A stretch of DNA of 64,000 bases, taken from Zygnema cylindricum. Lineage: Eukaryota > Streptophyta > Zygnematophyceae > Zygnematales > Zygnemataceae. Of the stretch, positions 13,201 to 23,469 are shown one piece after another. Numbering within the stretch: position 1 is the first letter of the stretch; each line of letters begins with the position of its first letter. The position numbers were made by a program, and so were the translations under genes. The notes beneath the pieces are model-generated. The model was not told the origin of the DNA, searched no databases, and saw only the letters and a program-made list of their open reading frames with translations. Where the stretch lies: the NCBI GenBank assembly GCA_037447655.1, contig JBBHKE010001969.1, forward strand, positions 231,848 through 295,847, read 5' to 3'.

Positions 13201-14702
13201 TTTTCACCACGTAGACAATCAAACTGTCAGCTTTGATAAACGAAGGAGGAACCTACACGCTTGCTGTAGGGCCGTTGCCAGAATGAGGCGAGTTGTGGGC
13301 AGAAGCTCGAGAAACTGCCGTCTTCATGATTTTGCCGTACTGCCCAAAATACTCCCGTCGCTCCAAAATCTAGGAACGCAAAATTAGGAAAAGAACGTGT
13401 CACTACAAATTAAGTTAGCAATGCTTGTTTGTTATGTTGCAAACATGGAAAATAAACCACCAGCTTTGATTTCTCTTGGCAAACATTTGAGTGACCGCAA
13501 GTACTGGAAAGCTTCGGGAAGGTGATTGAAGCAAGGAAAATATGAATATTCAAAGAGGTGGAAATACCTTCAAACCAAACACAAAGTATAGACAAAGTAT
13601 TACCTCATCGTCAGCAATATTTAGTGGCAATCCCACCACATACACCAGATTTCGCTGAACAACACGCACGTTGCTCAAATGCTTGCGACCATCAGTTGCA
13701 CGAGGCTTCAATTTCTGTGCCTTCTGCTTCTTTTCATTGCCAATTTCATTCAACCTGTCGCCAGACAATACCGTGCTCAAAATGCTTCAACCGAGACATT
13801 TATGGAGCTGCAATGGCTTTCTCAGAAGCAATTACAACTTTTAGCATCAAATGCATTAAAACTGAGCTGTCAAGCTATAGGGTTTGCTGTCAGGAGCCAG
13901 TGGGAAAAATGTCATGTAAGCGACAACATTGACAATGTCCACAGCCATCCAGCCAGCGCCATCTATATTGATATTGATCTGGGGACAACTGAAAGGCCAA
14001 AAACTTTCGCTGGCAAGAAAATGACGCTGTAAACAAATCATTTGCAATAGGATAAAAACCTTGGAACGGACACTGCCTGTCTGGCGGCCAATGTGTGACT
14101 CCAAACACTTACTCTTCAGGATCGGGTGCAGCAGAAACAATTTTCTCTTTATCATAAGGAGTCCGGCATGCAGGACATCTCCCCTCTGTGTTGTTTTTCC
14201 CAGCCAATTCCATGATTTGATGCCAACACCACAAGCATATCTGCAAATGGGCATGAACTGTGAATTACTCAGAAAGGCACTTGACTATAACAGGCATAAT
14301 CACGCATGGATATGTAGGGCCATGGGTCAAGATGCATACTGTGGAAAATTTCCAGAGAGAACACTTCCAAATGCAAACTGCATGATGAGACCCGGCAGAG
14401 GGAGTCTGTATTTAAAAAAGAGTGACAACTTCAACATATTCAAGAGGATGATGCATAGCCGCTGTAAAGTTTGCAGTCAAGCTTTTAAAAACCCTGCCAG
14501 CAGAAGGTTTGAAGAAAAATCTGAACTTAGGTTCTTTAGGAAATCTGAACTTTACAGACACACATAACTTCAAATTTAAAACAAAATTGAAGAATCTCAC
14601 CTGATACCCGCACTGACAAGGTTGGAATCGCCGGTCAGTGAGGTCCATCTCCTCCATACAGAGAGGACAAACATGTTCAGAATCATCGCTTCCACTTTCC
14701 AT
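7295..14702 (-). CDS. NOT4: CCR4-NOT complex subunit NOT4, RING/RRM/CCCH E3 ubiquitin ligase (12 exons)
   Basis: Exons on the minus strand: 14702-14601, 14240-14113, 13775-13604, 13369-13257, 13144-13061, 12876-12828, 12582-12491, 12351-12261, 11793-11654, 11500-9351, 9232-9107 and 8772-7316 (or open to the stop at 7295). All junctions are GT..AG and all phases agree, giving about 1570 residues. The start is the ATG of MESGSDDSEHVCPLC. The C4C4 RING (CPLC, CQC, CLWC, CPAC) is split between exons 1 and 2. The RRM follows (QRNLVYVVGLP, then YFGQYGKI, then YVTFVKEEDALKCIQ), then the CCCH finger with CFGTTKYCNAWL and CNNPDCLYLHEIG. In this family the RING ubiquitinates substrates on stalled ribosomes and the protein docks on the NOT deadenylase module. 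The long Ser/Gly/Pro-rich tail holds two APPGFS boxes and a QQVGQ tandem repeat near 7863-7920. The exon 3 acceptor could also be 9 bp upstream, and a further 3' exon is possible. At about 1570 residues it is longer than the roughly 1000 I recall for flowering-plant NOT4. Confidence 0.93.
11979..12195. mobile_element. Mariner-like MITE, copy B (in NOT4 intron 8)
   Basis: 217 bp flanked by TA, ends CACCGTGAATTGCTATTAGCG and GCTAATAGCAATTCACGGTG. The inner arms match those of copy A (TTTTTCGCCACTTT against AAGTGGAAAAGAAAA), so A and B are one subfamily. It sits in the intron between NOT4 exons 8 and 9. Confidence 0.88.
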
Positions 14703-17700
14703 CTTTTATTTTCTGCCAGTTACTTATCGACACACAACCCTAAGGTCCACTCTCGTCAAAATTACTCAGCCAGTTTACCTTGACCGAACAGGGGCAAAAC
14801 ATTCCTCAAATACGAGGTTGACAAAACAAACGTCTGGGAGATTTTTACAAATTGTCCCCCGGGTTGTTCAAACAGCATGTTGACAGTTGCATTTCGAATT
14901 AAATCCTCCTTCCCGGCTGCTGAAGCTCTCGGCAACTGATGTCACGGAAAAAAGGGGATGACGTCATATGGAAAGGCTGATGTCAGCAAACATCATGACG
15001 GAGGAAGTAGAACACGCAGCCATGAAGGGTATGTTGGCGACAGAGGAGTTTCAGCTAATCTGGCCAAGGGACTCAAATGTATGTCTAAAGAGTGACTCAT
15101 GTAGGTAAAACTGCTCGCAAAGGTACAGAAGCACGGAAGTACAGTTACAAGTACGGCAATTCGTACAATCTTCAGTGAAACGTCGTCTACCATTAGTTCT
15201 GCTCTGTGAGTGGTGGGAGGTGTGGGCACGCTGGAGGTACTAAAGCCGTCTGATTGGTCGATCGGCCTTTCTAAGTGTGCCTACATATCCCGAAATTGAC
15301 ATACGCAGAATTTTGCAGAGAATACATCATAGTCCACTAAAAGATCAGTAACTTGTACAATTATTGTACCTTCTTGTACCTTTTATTGGCTTCTTCATTA
15401 CATGAAAGACAGAACAACAGTAAATCGCAATTAGCCTTCATAAATATATGGCGACTACAGTACACCGTCAATCGCTATTAGCCTATTCGAGTATATAACG
15501 CCAATTCGGTGCCCTTTTTTCAAAAAAAAAAACCCGAAATACAATCCATAATTTTATTTTTTCCATTATTCTAATTAGGTTTTTTTTTCAATTAGCGTTA
15601 ATAAGGAAAGTACACTGCGATGGAAATAGTGTTGCGTACGGAAAGGGAATATCCGTACGAAATGGTACTTTTTGAATTACAAAGGCATAAAAAGACACTT
15701 AACATTATTGCGCACACATGTGAATGTGCACTAGAAGAAAGAGGCGCAAACTCATCGACAAAAATCACGTTCTCATATGTTCGTCCGTCGACCGTGTGAA
15801 CAGCACGACGGCGTACGAATTGTGAGATTTTGTACGGCTACACAGATTACAGTATACATTGAAAGGGCGGGTATTTATTATTCAGGACAACCCAAATTAC
15901 AGTTAGGGATTAATTAGTATATATATATATTTAAAAAAAAAATCCCGATTAGTGTTAATAACACTATTTTTTTTTTACGCTATGTATTCCTTTACTCTAA
16001 TAGCGATTGACGGTGTAGCGTAAGGTTTATTTTAGTGATAATAAATAAACTTCAAGCCCCAACGACATTGACGATTTTCAACACCTTAACAAATTCCCGT
16101 AAATTAAAAAGAATTGTTATTGACCCAATCCTATGTGTACGGCCGTGAACAACCCTTACAAATGTAGTTTTATCAATAAGGGACGATGCATTGTTGCTTA
16201 TCAAACCACAATTAAAACGATATACCTTTGTTATCTTTTGGTTGATGTTGTTCTTATGATTTTAAGTACTTGATGTTTAAAACTTGCTTACTGATAAAAG
16301 CACTTTAGAAAGTGTTTTCACAAGGGTTGGTTTTTTACCAAATAGTGCCCTATATACTTCAATGATCCTCCAAAAAATTAAATAATAATTTTGGTTCTAG
16401 TTTTGGTTTTAGTTTCGTGTTTTTTTAATACCCAATATTAAAAACAAAGTGCTCTATGTGATAAATACTATATTGCCATAACCCAAGTTGCGTATCCACC
16501 AATTTTGAAGATGTTCAATTCGTATGGTGATGATGTTGATCTAGTCAACCAAAAATAAATCTCACAAAAAAAAAAAAAAACAAACAAATTTAATGACATA
16601 AAACATCAGCAAAAAATGCAAAAGTAGTTTTCACCATAAAAAAACGACCTCTAAAGAAAAAAAATATAAAAAAAAAGTGATGTATAAAAATAAAACAAAT
16701 TTGATGACATGGGTATTGAATAAAAAATTGTAGAAAAAAAATTGTGAATTTTATGTGTTATGCAAACATGATCGAGGTGTCTTGCCAGTCTATCTAGATT
16801 GCTTCTACAATAATTTCTACAATTTGATGAGCATTTTCAAAGTTATTCCGAAACAGTTGTGAATAATCTCAAAAATATTTGTACATCGACTCTGGAAAAT
16901 CAATCATAAATCAATCTTGGTTTATCAATTAGTAGCACTACACTATCCATGAAAATTATAGTTAATAAAAATCAAATTGCGATTTTTGGCTGTCAAAAAA
17001 TATAAAATACTGTTAAAACACTCATGAATAGAGTGGACTACAATCTCCCACGCCTTTCTACATTGAATTAGTATTTTCTTATTGTAATATAAAATTATCA
17101 ATAATAAATATCTTACTAGAAACAATGGATCGTGTACTTTTCGCAAAATGACTAAAATAAATATGATCCAATTTATAATGATAGACTTGTATTTGCGGTT
17201 TGTGTTGTGGTGTATCAGATAAGGTTCTCAAGGTTAACCCATAGAGCTTTGATCGTACATCAAATTGAAATGAACGGACCACAATTAGGTTGGTATGCCT
17301 TATTAAACAATTAAATTTATGCGTTTGAAATAATGGTTTCTTTGTTTATTTGACAAGCTTAATATGTGTGTTTTACGCTACTTGCTTTTAAATCACACTT
17401 GATGACTTCTAAATTAGTACACATGGCTTCGTCCACTTAATTATTAAACTATAAATCAAAGTTCTTAATAAATACCATATTTTGAGACAACAAATCTTAA
17501 TTTGAGAACATACAAATTTTATGTTTTGTTGTTTTTATTGCAACCTTTAAGATCTAACTGTACTAACTTTACTTCGTGTTCATTGTGAAGGGCCAAAAAA
17601 TATTACGCAGTATTTGCAGAATTGTTCACAGAAAAAAAAAAAACACATTTTTTTATACATGTTTCTCAAGTGATAGTATTTTGTGGAATCGATAATGCAT

Positions 17701-17920
17701 ATTATCACAACGTCAATGTTGAGGATTGTGGAGCTTACAACGAACCATTTTCTTTTTTGCTTTTCATAAATAAAACATAGACTGTTTAGAAGTTTCACAA
17801 TTTTCGAATACATATTATTATAATCGTTAAACATGCAAATCACTTTAAAATATAAGGGATTACACCACCAACATTAACCATATTAGTAGATTTATTGCAT
17901 TGGCACGAAGGACATGTCCA
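14703..17920. other. Upstream region of NOT4 and AT-rich gene-poor DNA
   Basis: 14703 to about 15250 probably holds the NOT4 leader and promoter. The rest is strongly AT-rich with long A and T runs. Open frames here are short and have no recognisable motif. The 553-bp MITE at 15463 is the only structured feature. Confidence 0.6.
15463..16015. mobile_element. Mariner-like MITE, copy C (long subfamily)
   Basis: 553 bp with near-perfect ends CACCGTCAATCGCTATTAG and CTAATAGCGATTGACGGTG and TA on each side. The interior has internal copies of AGTGTTAATAACACT-like repeats and A/T runs. A second copy sharing most of the interior is at 38958-39472. No transposase is encoded. Confidence 0.88.
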
Positions 17921-19176
17921 TAGAAATTATGTGAGCTCCATTTCCCCATATAATTCGCAAATCCAAAGAAGCTTATCTAGATAGTGCCGTCTCCAAGTTG
18001 ATACAAACCCAAATGACTCACACCCTGACAGTCAGAACCCCAATACAGCTTCACCCTTGTGAAAGAAGACAATATGTGTGCTCAGTTCCTCAACAGAGTG
18101 CAAAATTAGAATTTGAGTATTTGGACACATCCCCCACTTTGACTTTCCCTTACAAATGTAGCCACCCTGGCAAGCAAAATCTTAGAGTGACTACATTCTT
18201 GTGTAGCCTGGACTCCCCTGAGTCCGGAGCAAAAAAAATCACTGAAAATGGTCAAATGAGTAGTTAGTTATGGCTGGTAAAAGTTGACCTTTTGTACAGA
18301 AGCTCTCTCCGAGAGACGCGGCTACCTACTATTTTCTAAGTCCTAAATCCCTCTCTAAACCCCCTTCTATTGAAGTACGACACCAATCTCAAGACTGAAT
18401 CGAACAAAAAAATACAATTCCCAGAGTACTTTTTGTACGACCACTATACAACATGGCTATAAAAGTGACGCCTGTCACATCCAGACTTGGTGTGATGCTT
18501 CCCGGAGATTGTGCTAGTCAATGAGATACTTCCACGTGTCATCTTGAGTGACGGTGACCGCAAACTACCAAACCGACCATTCTACAATGTCGGCATGCAC
18601 CATGGCCGTCTGATCCGTAACTGACATTTGATTTCGTTTGTCGAAATGAAATGTCGTTTCTTTAATTCCGTGCGGTACGGAATTTGTGTGGTCTGGTTCA
18701 TTTCCGTGTAAAGTCCGTCCCGTAGTTTGTTTAAATGAAACATATTGCGTCGTCAGTATTTATATATTTATCGTACCCTATGTAATTTAGCATTGGTCCT
18801 ACACTATAAGATAAGGCTAACGGCTACCAGCTTCTTTGATGGACGATAGGTACCTAGATCAAATCCTTCTTCTGGCAGCCCCTTTCGGTACAGACTAAAT
18901 TTAGCCTACTCTTTGTCTTTTTGGACTGCATAGGGAGCCATGGCTCTGACTCCCTCTCCAGTCTTCAGTGACTGCGATAAGTGTGGGGACTTAGAGAGTT
19001 GAGTGAGAAGCATAATGCCTTTGCTGTTTTCTTTTCCTTTATTTTTTCTATTTCAAACCTAGAAAATACATAAATTTCAACACTCCTCTTAATTTATAGT
19101 CTAATTTTTTTTCAACTCCCATCAAAAACAGCAAATACATATTTTCTCCTTTTATTTCTCCTTTTCCCTTCATAAA
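17921..19176 (-). mobile_element. Minus-strand copia LTR plus 3' internal end, truncated
   Basis: The LTR runs to 19082 (minus-strand start TGTTGAAATTTATG) and is a sister of the LTR at 31140-32311 along its whole length, including a tRNA-like module near 18811-18890. To its right come the inverse polypurine tract and about 90 bp of 3' internal sequence matching the gag-only element El-6. The internal sequence stops where the gypsy LTR starts at 19181. The left end is set by comparison only. Confidence 0.75.
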
Positions 19177-19180
19177 ATAT

Positions 19181-19885
19181 TGTCAAGCTCGTGTGCGTTT
19201 CCGGCACACATTTATATTACTAAGGATTTCATAGCCCTTTTTAACCTATACGGTCATCAGAGTACGGAGGAGTGAGTGCACCGAGCCGGACTAGATCCTT
19301 GTATTTAATAGACTGAGCGGGACTCACTTTATTTCGCGCCTAACGGAAACTAGACGGCCAAGTTCTCCCGTCTCAAAGATTGCAATTCCGTTACACAGAA
19401 CTAGCTTCCACCAGCCTTCATGGGGGTTACATTGTGGATTGCCACGCAACTTTTTGGATTGTCATCTGGATTATGCTGTTAGATGTCAGTACGAATTCAG
19501 TTCAGGCTCAACAAACTTTTGGTCCATTAATAGCTCTAGGTCAAAGTCTGGTGTCCCAGCTCCAGTTAAAGATTTTTGGTAGATTAGTTTTTCAAATTTA
19601 GACTCTTAGTTCCAGATTTAGCCGGAGTCTGAAGTATAACTTTTTGGCCTGATTGTAGTACGGCTCTATTTGTCCTATGTCAGTCTGATAGCAATTGCTC
19701 TCCGCTCATTGGCTCCTTGCATTGCGTTGAACTTTTGGATCTTAAACCGGACAAACTCTATTCTATAAGGCGCTTGGGGCCGAAAAAGACAGGTTGCTGT
19801 TTCAGTACTGTCTCTTGAGAAAACCCTTAGAAATTTCAGCAAACATCTTTGGGAGAACCTTTGATTGTTATGTGATTGTGACTCT
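19181..19885 (+). repeat. 5' LTR of the gypsy element, left part missing
   Basis: It matches the 3' LTR from about 37108 to 37804 (shared blocks TGTCAAGCTC, GAGTGAGTGCACC, GTCTCAAAGATTGCAATTCCG, ACATTGTGGATTGCCACG). About 300 bp of the LTR start, present at 36811 and 37805, is absent here. The end is placed by alignment to the 3' LTR; the primer-binding site was not identified with confidence. Confidence 0.7.
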
Positions 19886-20537
19886 ACTGTCATTTTGGTT
19901 TGCATTCGTCCTTTGTGGAAATCGTAGTCCGGGTGGGTAGTTAGCAATATCTTTCTTTTTTAGGCGATTTGGGACTTGTGGATATTTGATACCGAGAGGG
20001 GTCTTGCCGGTTCCGGGTTGCGGAAACCGCGGAGTTAAGGAGGACATTACCTGTTTATGTGTTTTCAAGAGAGATTTCGTCTCCTCTTGTTGTCAGCGTT
20101 GCTTTTGGGGTTATGTTGAGATCGTCTACTAATATTTTGAATCATATCTTTACCTATATTTTTCTAGGGCAAGGTGATATTGTTAATTCTGAAAAAACTT
20201 ATTATTCTTATATTGTTCCATTATTTTGCGTGAAAGTGCATTTGTTTTCTCTTTGGTAGTCATTTTTGGGCTTCGCTTGCTTTTCAGTCAGGGTTGACTA
20301 CTAAGATATTTGGAGGAAAACAATAGGTTTTGAGGGAATCTTTGTTAGATTTCCAACAGACCTGCACAGTACTAAAACAACAACCTGCCCCCTTAGGTTA
20401 AAGAGGATAGGTGCTTAGTGTGGGGTACTTTCATAAAGGGATTTAGCTCTTCTGTTCCGGTTAGTTAAGGGAGGAGGAGAAGTTCACGATAGGGATATTT
20501 CTGGTGTCGGTCCGGAAGAGCGAAGAGGCAAAAAGCA
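19886..20537 (+). other. Gypsy leader between 5' LTR and first ORF
   Basis: Untranslated region of the gypsy element, T-rich, with no motif that I can name. A stretch beginning TGGTTTGC near 19897 is in the right place for a primer-binding site but matches no tRNA that I recall. Confidence 0.4.
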
Positions 20538-21230
20538 ATGGCACACGAGGAAGAGTCACAAGAGCTCGAGAAACTAGTCCAAGTGGCCTCAACTTTAAAC
20601 ATAGAGCAGTTTCTTAAGGGATTGATGACTGAGGGTATTACAACTGAGACTCCTCCAAAACAACTAGTGAGGCAACCCTCTCCTCAACCTCCGCCTGTAT
20701 TTTCTCCAAAGAACTTCCCTACTTTGTCCGAGGCTGCCACGGCTTTGGCCGTGGAGAAGATTGAGAGACTGCCTTTATCTCCTGAATCACGTAGGAAGGG
20801 TTTGGCCCATAAGGAACCAGTCCTTAGTCACCCTCCCGAAGTAGGGCGCTATACGAGATTTAAGGGTCCGATAGTTGAGATGTACATGGAGCCTGAAATT
20901 TTGGAAGATCTTAACCGGCCAGGTCGCAAGGAAATCTTAGCCCTTCACAATCTCCAGGAGTTGGTGCAGCAGATTGACAAAATAGACCGAGCGAGGATCG
21001 TATGCCCAGTGGGAGGTGTAATGGAAATATTGAGCAGTTCGTCCGAGAGCGGCTCTTCAACCTCAGTTCGGGAGAAACAAGGGATGCTAACAACATCACA
21101 CCAACTGCCCACCCAATCTCAGGACATTGCAACCAGTAGACCGTCTAGGGACATGGCTACCTCTTGGGTCCGGGCCGGGAAGGAACCAACAAGCGGGGGT
21201 TACCAGAGCCCAAGAGAGTGCGTCGGTTGA
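20538..21230 (+). pseudogene. Gypsy first ORF (gag N-terminal part), interrupted by El-1
   Basis: An open frame of 230 codons starting MAHEEESQELEKLVQ, proline- and serine-rich, with an acidic and leucine-rich helix (EILALHNLQELVQQIDKID). It has no zinc knuckle of its own. Position after the LTR and leader marks it as the N-terminal region of gag. It shifts frame near 21230 and is cut by El-1 at 21315; coding-like Ser/Pro-rich sequence resumes at 27664 in broken frames. No closer family assignment is possible. Confidence 0.5.
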
Positions 21231-21315
21231 ACCATCGAGACAGCAAGGGCAAGTTTGCTCCCCGACATAAAGAGGAGCCGTTCTTCTTTTCCGCCTCAAT
21301 CTCTCCGAGCTCAGT

Positions 21316-22319
21316 TGTTGAAATAAGTAGTTTTTTGTATTTTCTAGTTTAAAATAAATTAGCGGAAACATATATAAGAAATGATGGCAGCCTGCCTCCA
21401 TCTCTTCTCTCTCTCCCCCATACTTGTTGTAGTCACTGAAAGAGAGAGAGCGCGATGGAGCCATGGCTGCCTCAGCTCCATAGGAAGGACTAAAGAGTGA
21501 CTTAAGTCACTCTCAACAAAAGGTTGAGTCCGGCAGGACTCGAACCCCCGACCGGTAGAGCGCGGCGTAGCCGTTAGCTCTAACCTGTCTGTCGTAGAAG
21601 TCCGTTAGATTATATAGGGTTTCATTCATATATAAACTGTTGTATAGTACCGAAATGATCTAACTGGAATATGAAACGAAACGAACATAGAACTTGTTAA
21701 GGTTTAGTGCGAAACGTCATTTCGCACGAAACAAATGAAACAGACACTTTTAATAGTCGACATTTAATGTCGGATTTAATCCGACGGCGCACGTCGTCGC
21801 CGAGATCGCGGAATGGTCACTTTGGATTTTATGGACGTGGCATGACGTGGCGCCGCGCGGAAGGATGACATTCGGTCGCGGGAATTCCGGAGGAAGTACG
21901 GACAAGTGGAAAAATGACACGCGTCCACTCAAGAGCCTTGTCGTACACCGGCCGTACAGAAAGTACATCGGCCATAGTACCTTTCTGTACTTTACAGTAA
22001 TACGATTGGTTCGTACTTTAGTAGATAGGGGTTGTGAGAGGGATTTAGGACTTAGGAAATATTTGGTAGACAGACACCTCTCTCTAAGAGAGCTTTGTAT
22101 AAATTGGCATTTTTTGCCGGCTCATAACTTATCCCCTGGTTGGCCGTTTTCAGTGATTCTTTTTGCTACGGACTCAAGGGAGTCCAGGCTACACAAGGGT
22201 GCAGTCAAATTCTCAGTTTGCCTTCTTGGGCAGAAGTGGTCGTGGCTTAAAGTGGGTTAGTTAAATACTATCTAGAGGCTTCCTGTATTCTGTAGTCCAA
22301 TGGAGGACACAGAATTGCA
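21316..22319 (+). repeat. El-1 5' LTR
   Basis: TG..CA ends. Near the start is a stem-loop around CATACTTGTTGTAGTCACTG. Next come an 18-bp perfect palindrome GAGTGACTTAAGTCACTC (about 21495-21512), an antisense tRNA-like module (about 21530-21605), a GTAC-rich block (about 21896-22020) and a CTCTCTAAGAGAG hairpin just before TATAAAT (22098-22104), the likely core promoter. The gag ATG at 22300 lies inside the LTR. Confidence 0.95.
21530..21605 (-). other. tRNA-like module in the El-1 LTR, antisense to the element
   Basis: On the minus strand the sequence has GGTTAGAGC, as in the right half of a tRNA D arm, then about 29 bases later a perfect B box GGTTCGAGTCC inside a T-arm-like stem (CGGGGGTTCGAGTCCTG). 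The left part of the A box is not conserved and no anticodon is assignable. The same module is in the 3' LTR (about 26875-26950) and at about 44293-44368. Confidence 0.65.
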
Positions 22320-23469
22320 GGTTATGGGCCCACCCTCTAGGGTGCCCACCTTCAATGGATCTGGGTTCATCTATTGGGAAGCCATGATGATGGGAGCTTT
22401 GTGTGAAAAACGATACTGGGGTATCGTCAGTGGACAAGTGAAACGTCCACCTTCGGGAACTCCACCAGGATTTGGGGGAGTAAGGTTTTCTGCAACAACG
22501 GCTGCCTCAGCGGAGGAGGCAGATGATGGGGACAGCAGTGTGTCCGAAAAGGAGAAAGGGAAGGAGACACCCCTCACTCCTATTGCCACAGTATCGGGAA
22601 CGGCGACCGTAAAGACCGTGGAGAACGATACTCAAATGTGGGAGGATGTAAACATGGCTGCCAAGAACTTCATTTTGAGGCACCTCACTCAAGGTTTGGC
22701 CACTCCTCATCTTCACATTTACAAGGCAGAGGAATTGTGGGACAGTTTGGTGGAGATTTATAGAGCTGGAACTATTCAGGAGCTCCAGTTGGCTGAGCAA
22801 AAGCTATTGAGTTACACTTACAAAGGAGGAAAGATGTTAGATTACTGTAATGATCTTTCTTGTTTGTATATGGAAATGGAAAGTGCCGGGTGGACAGGTA
22901 CAATGAAAATGAAAGTTAACACCCTTATCATGAAATTACCAGATGAGTTCGAAAACATAGTGTACCGAGTACAGGGAATGCCTGATAGTTCATGGAAATG
23001 GAACACAGTAGTCAGGATGATACTTGTGCAGGAAAACACAATGGAGATTAGGAGAGGAGGAAAGAGCATTTAAGCTCTAGCAGCAGGAGGGGACCGATGG
23101 GGGAAGGATCCGAAGAAACCTTATAGAGGGGAAAGAGATAATTCTGGGGGACAGAGGCCCCCAAAGGGTCTTTGTCATTATTGCAAAAAGATGGGACACT
23201 TTATTGCAGATTGTGTCAAGTTGTCAGAGCTGAGGATCCAAGAAAACCGTGGAGGGGGTTCTTCCGGAGGGAAGAAAAAGGCACTTGTGGTTACAAAAGT
23301 GTCAGGAGAAATCGAGGATGAGTCATCTGAGGAGGATGGGGAGCTTCTTCTTGACGAGAGTCTGGAGGAGAAGGAGATCCCTCGGAGGCAGAAGTGTGCC
23401 CTTGGAGCAATTCAGGAAGCTCCACAGGAAGGATGGATCATCGACTCAGGTGCATCCATGCATATGTGA
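22300..23469 (+). pseudogene. El-1 gag and protease region, two in-frame stops
   Basis: It starts MEDTELQVMGPPSRVP, with the start codon in the LTR and the primer site in frame. The capsid-like part has IYWEAMMMGALCEKRYWGIV and a UBN2-type gag core (WDSLVEIY, then YTYKGGKMLDYCNDL). A TAA at 23071 breaks it. It continues with the zinc knuckle CHYCKKMGHFIADC (near 23174) and the protease motif WIIDSGASMHM, where a TGA at 23467 falls on the residue after HM. The protein would coat the RNA and form the particle; the protease would cut the polyprotein. Confidence 0.9.
22320..22334 (+). promoter_or_regulatory. El-1 primer-binding site for initiator tRNA-Met anticodon arm
   Basis: GGTTATGGGCCCACC follows the LTR directly. 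As I recall the plant initiator tRNA-Met, this is the exact complement of GGTGGGCCCATAACC in its anticodon stem and loop. That implies priming by a cleaved half tRNA, as known for Drosophila copia and yeast Ty5, rather than by the tRNA 3' end. The site is in frame inside gag. El-1b has the identical site at 45088-45102; El-2 (41387), El-4 (56135-56149, minus) and El-3 (46306) have variants. Confidence 0.85.

Noticed and set aside
16943-17843. Several minus frames of 60-90 codons
   Set aside because: Very AT-rich DNA with amino-acid composition expected by chance (Ile, Tyr, Asn, Lys), no family and no conservation evidence.
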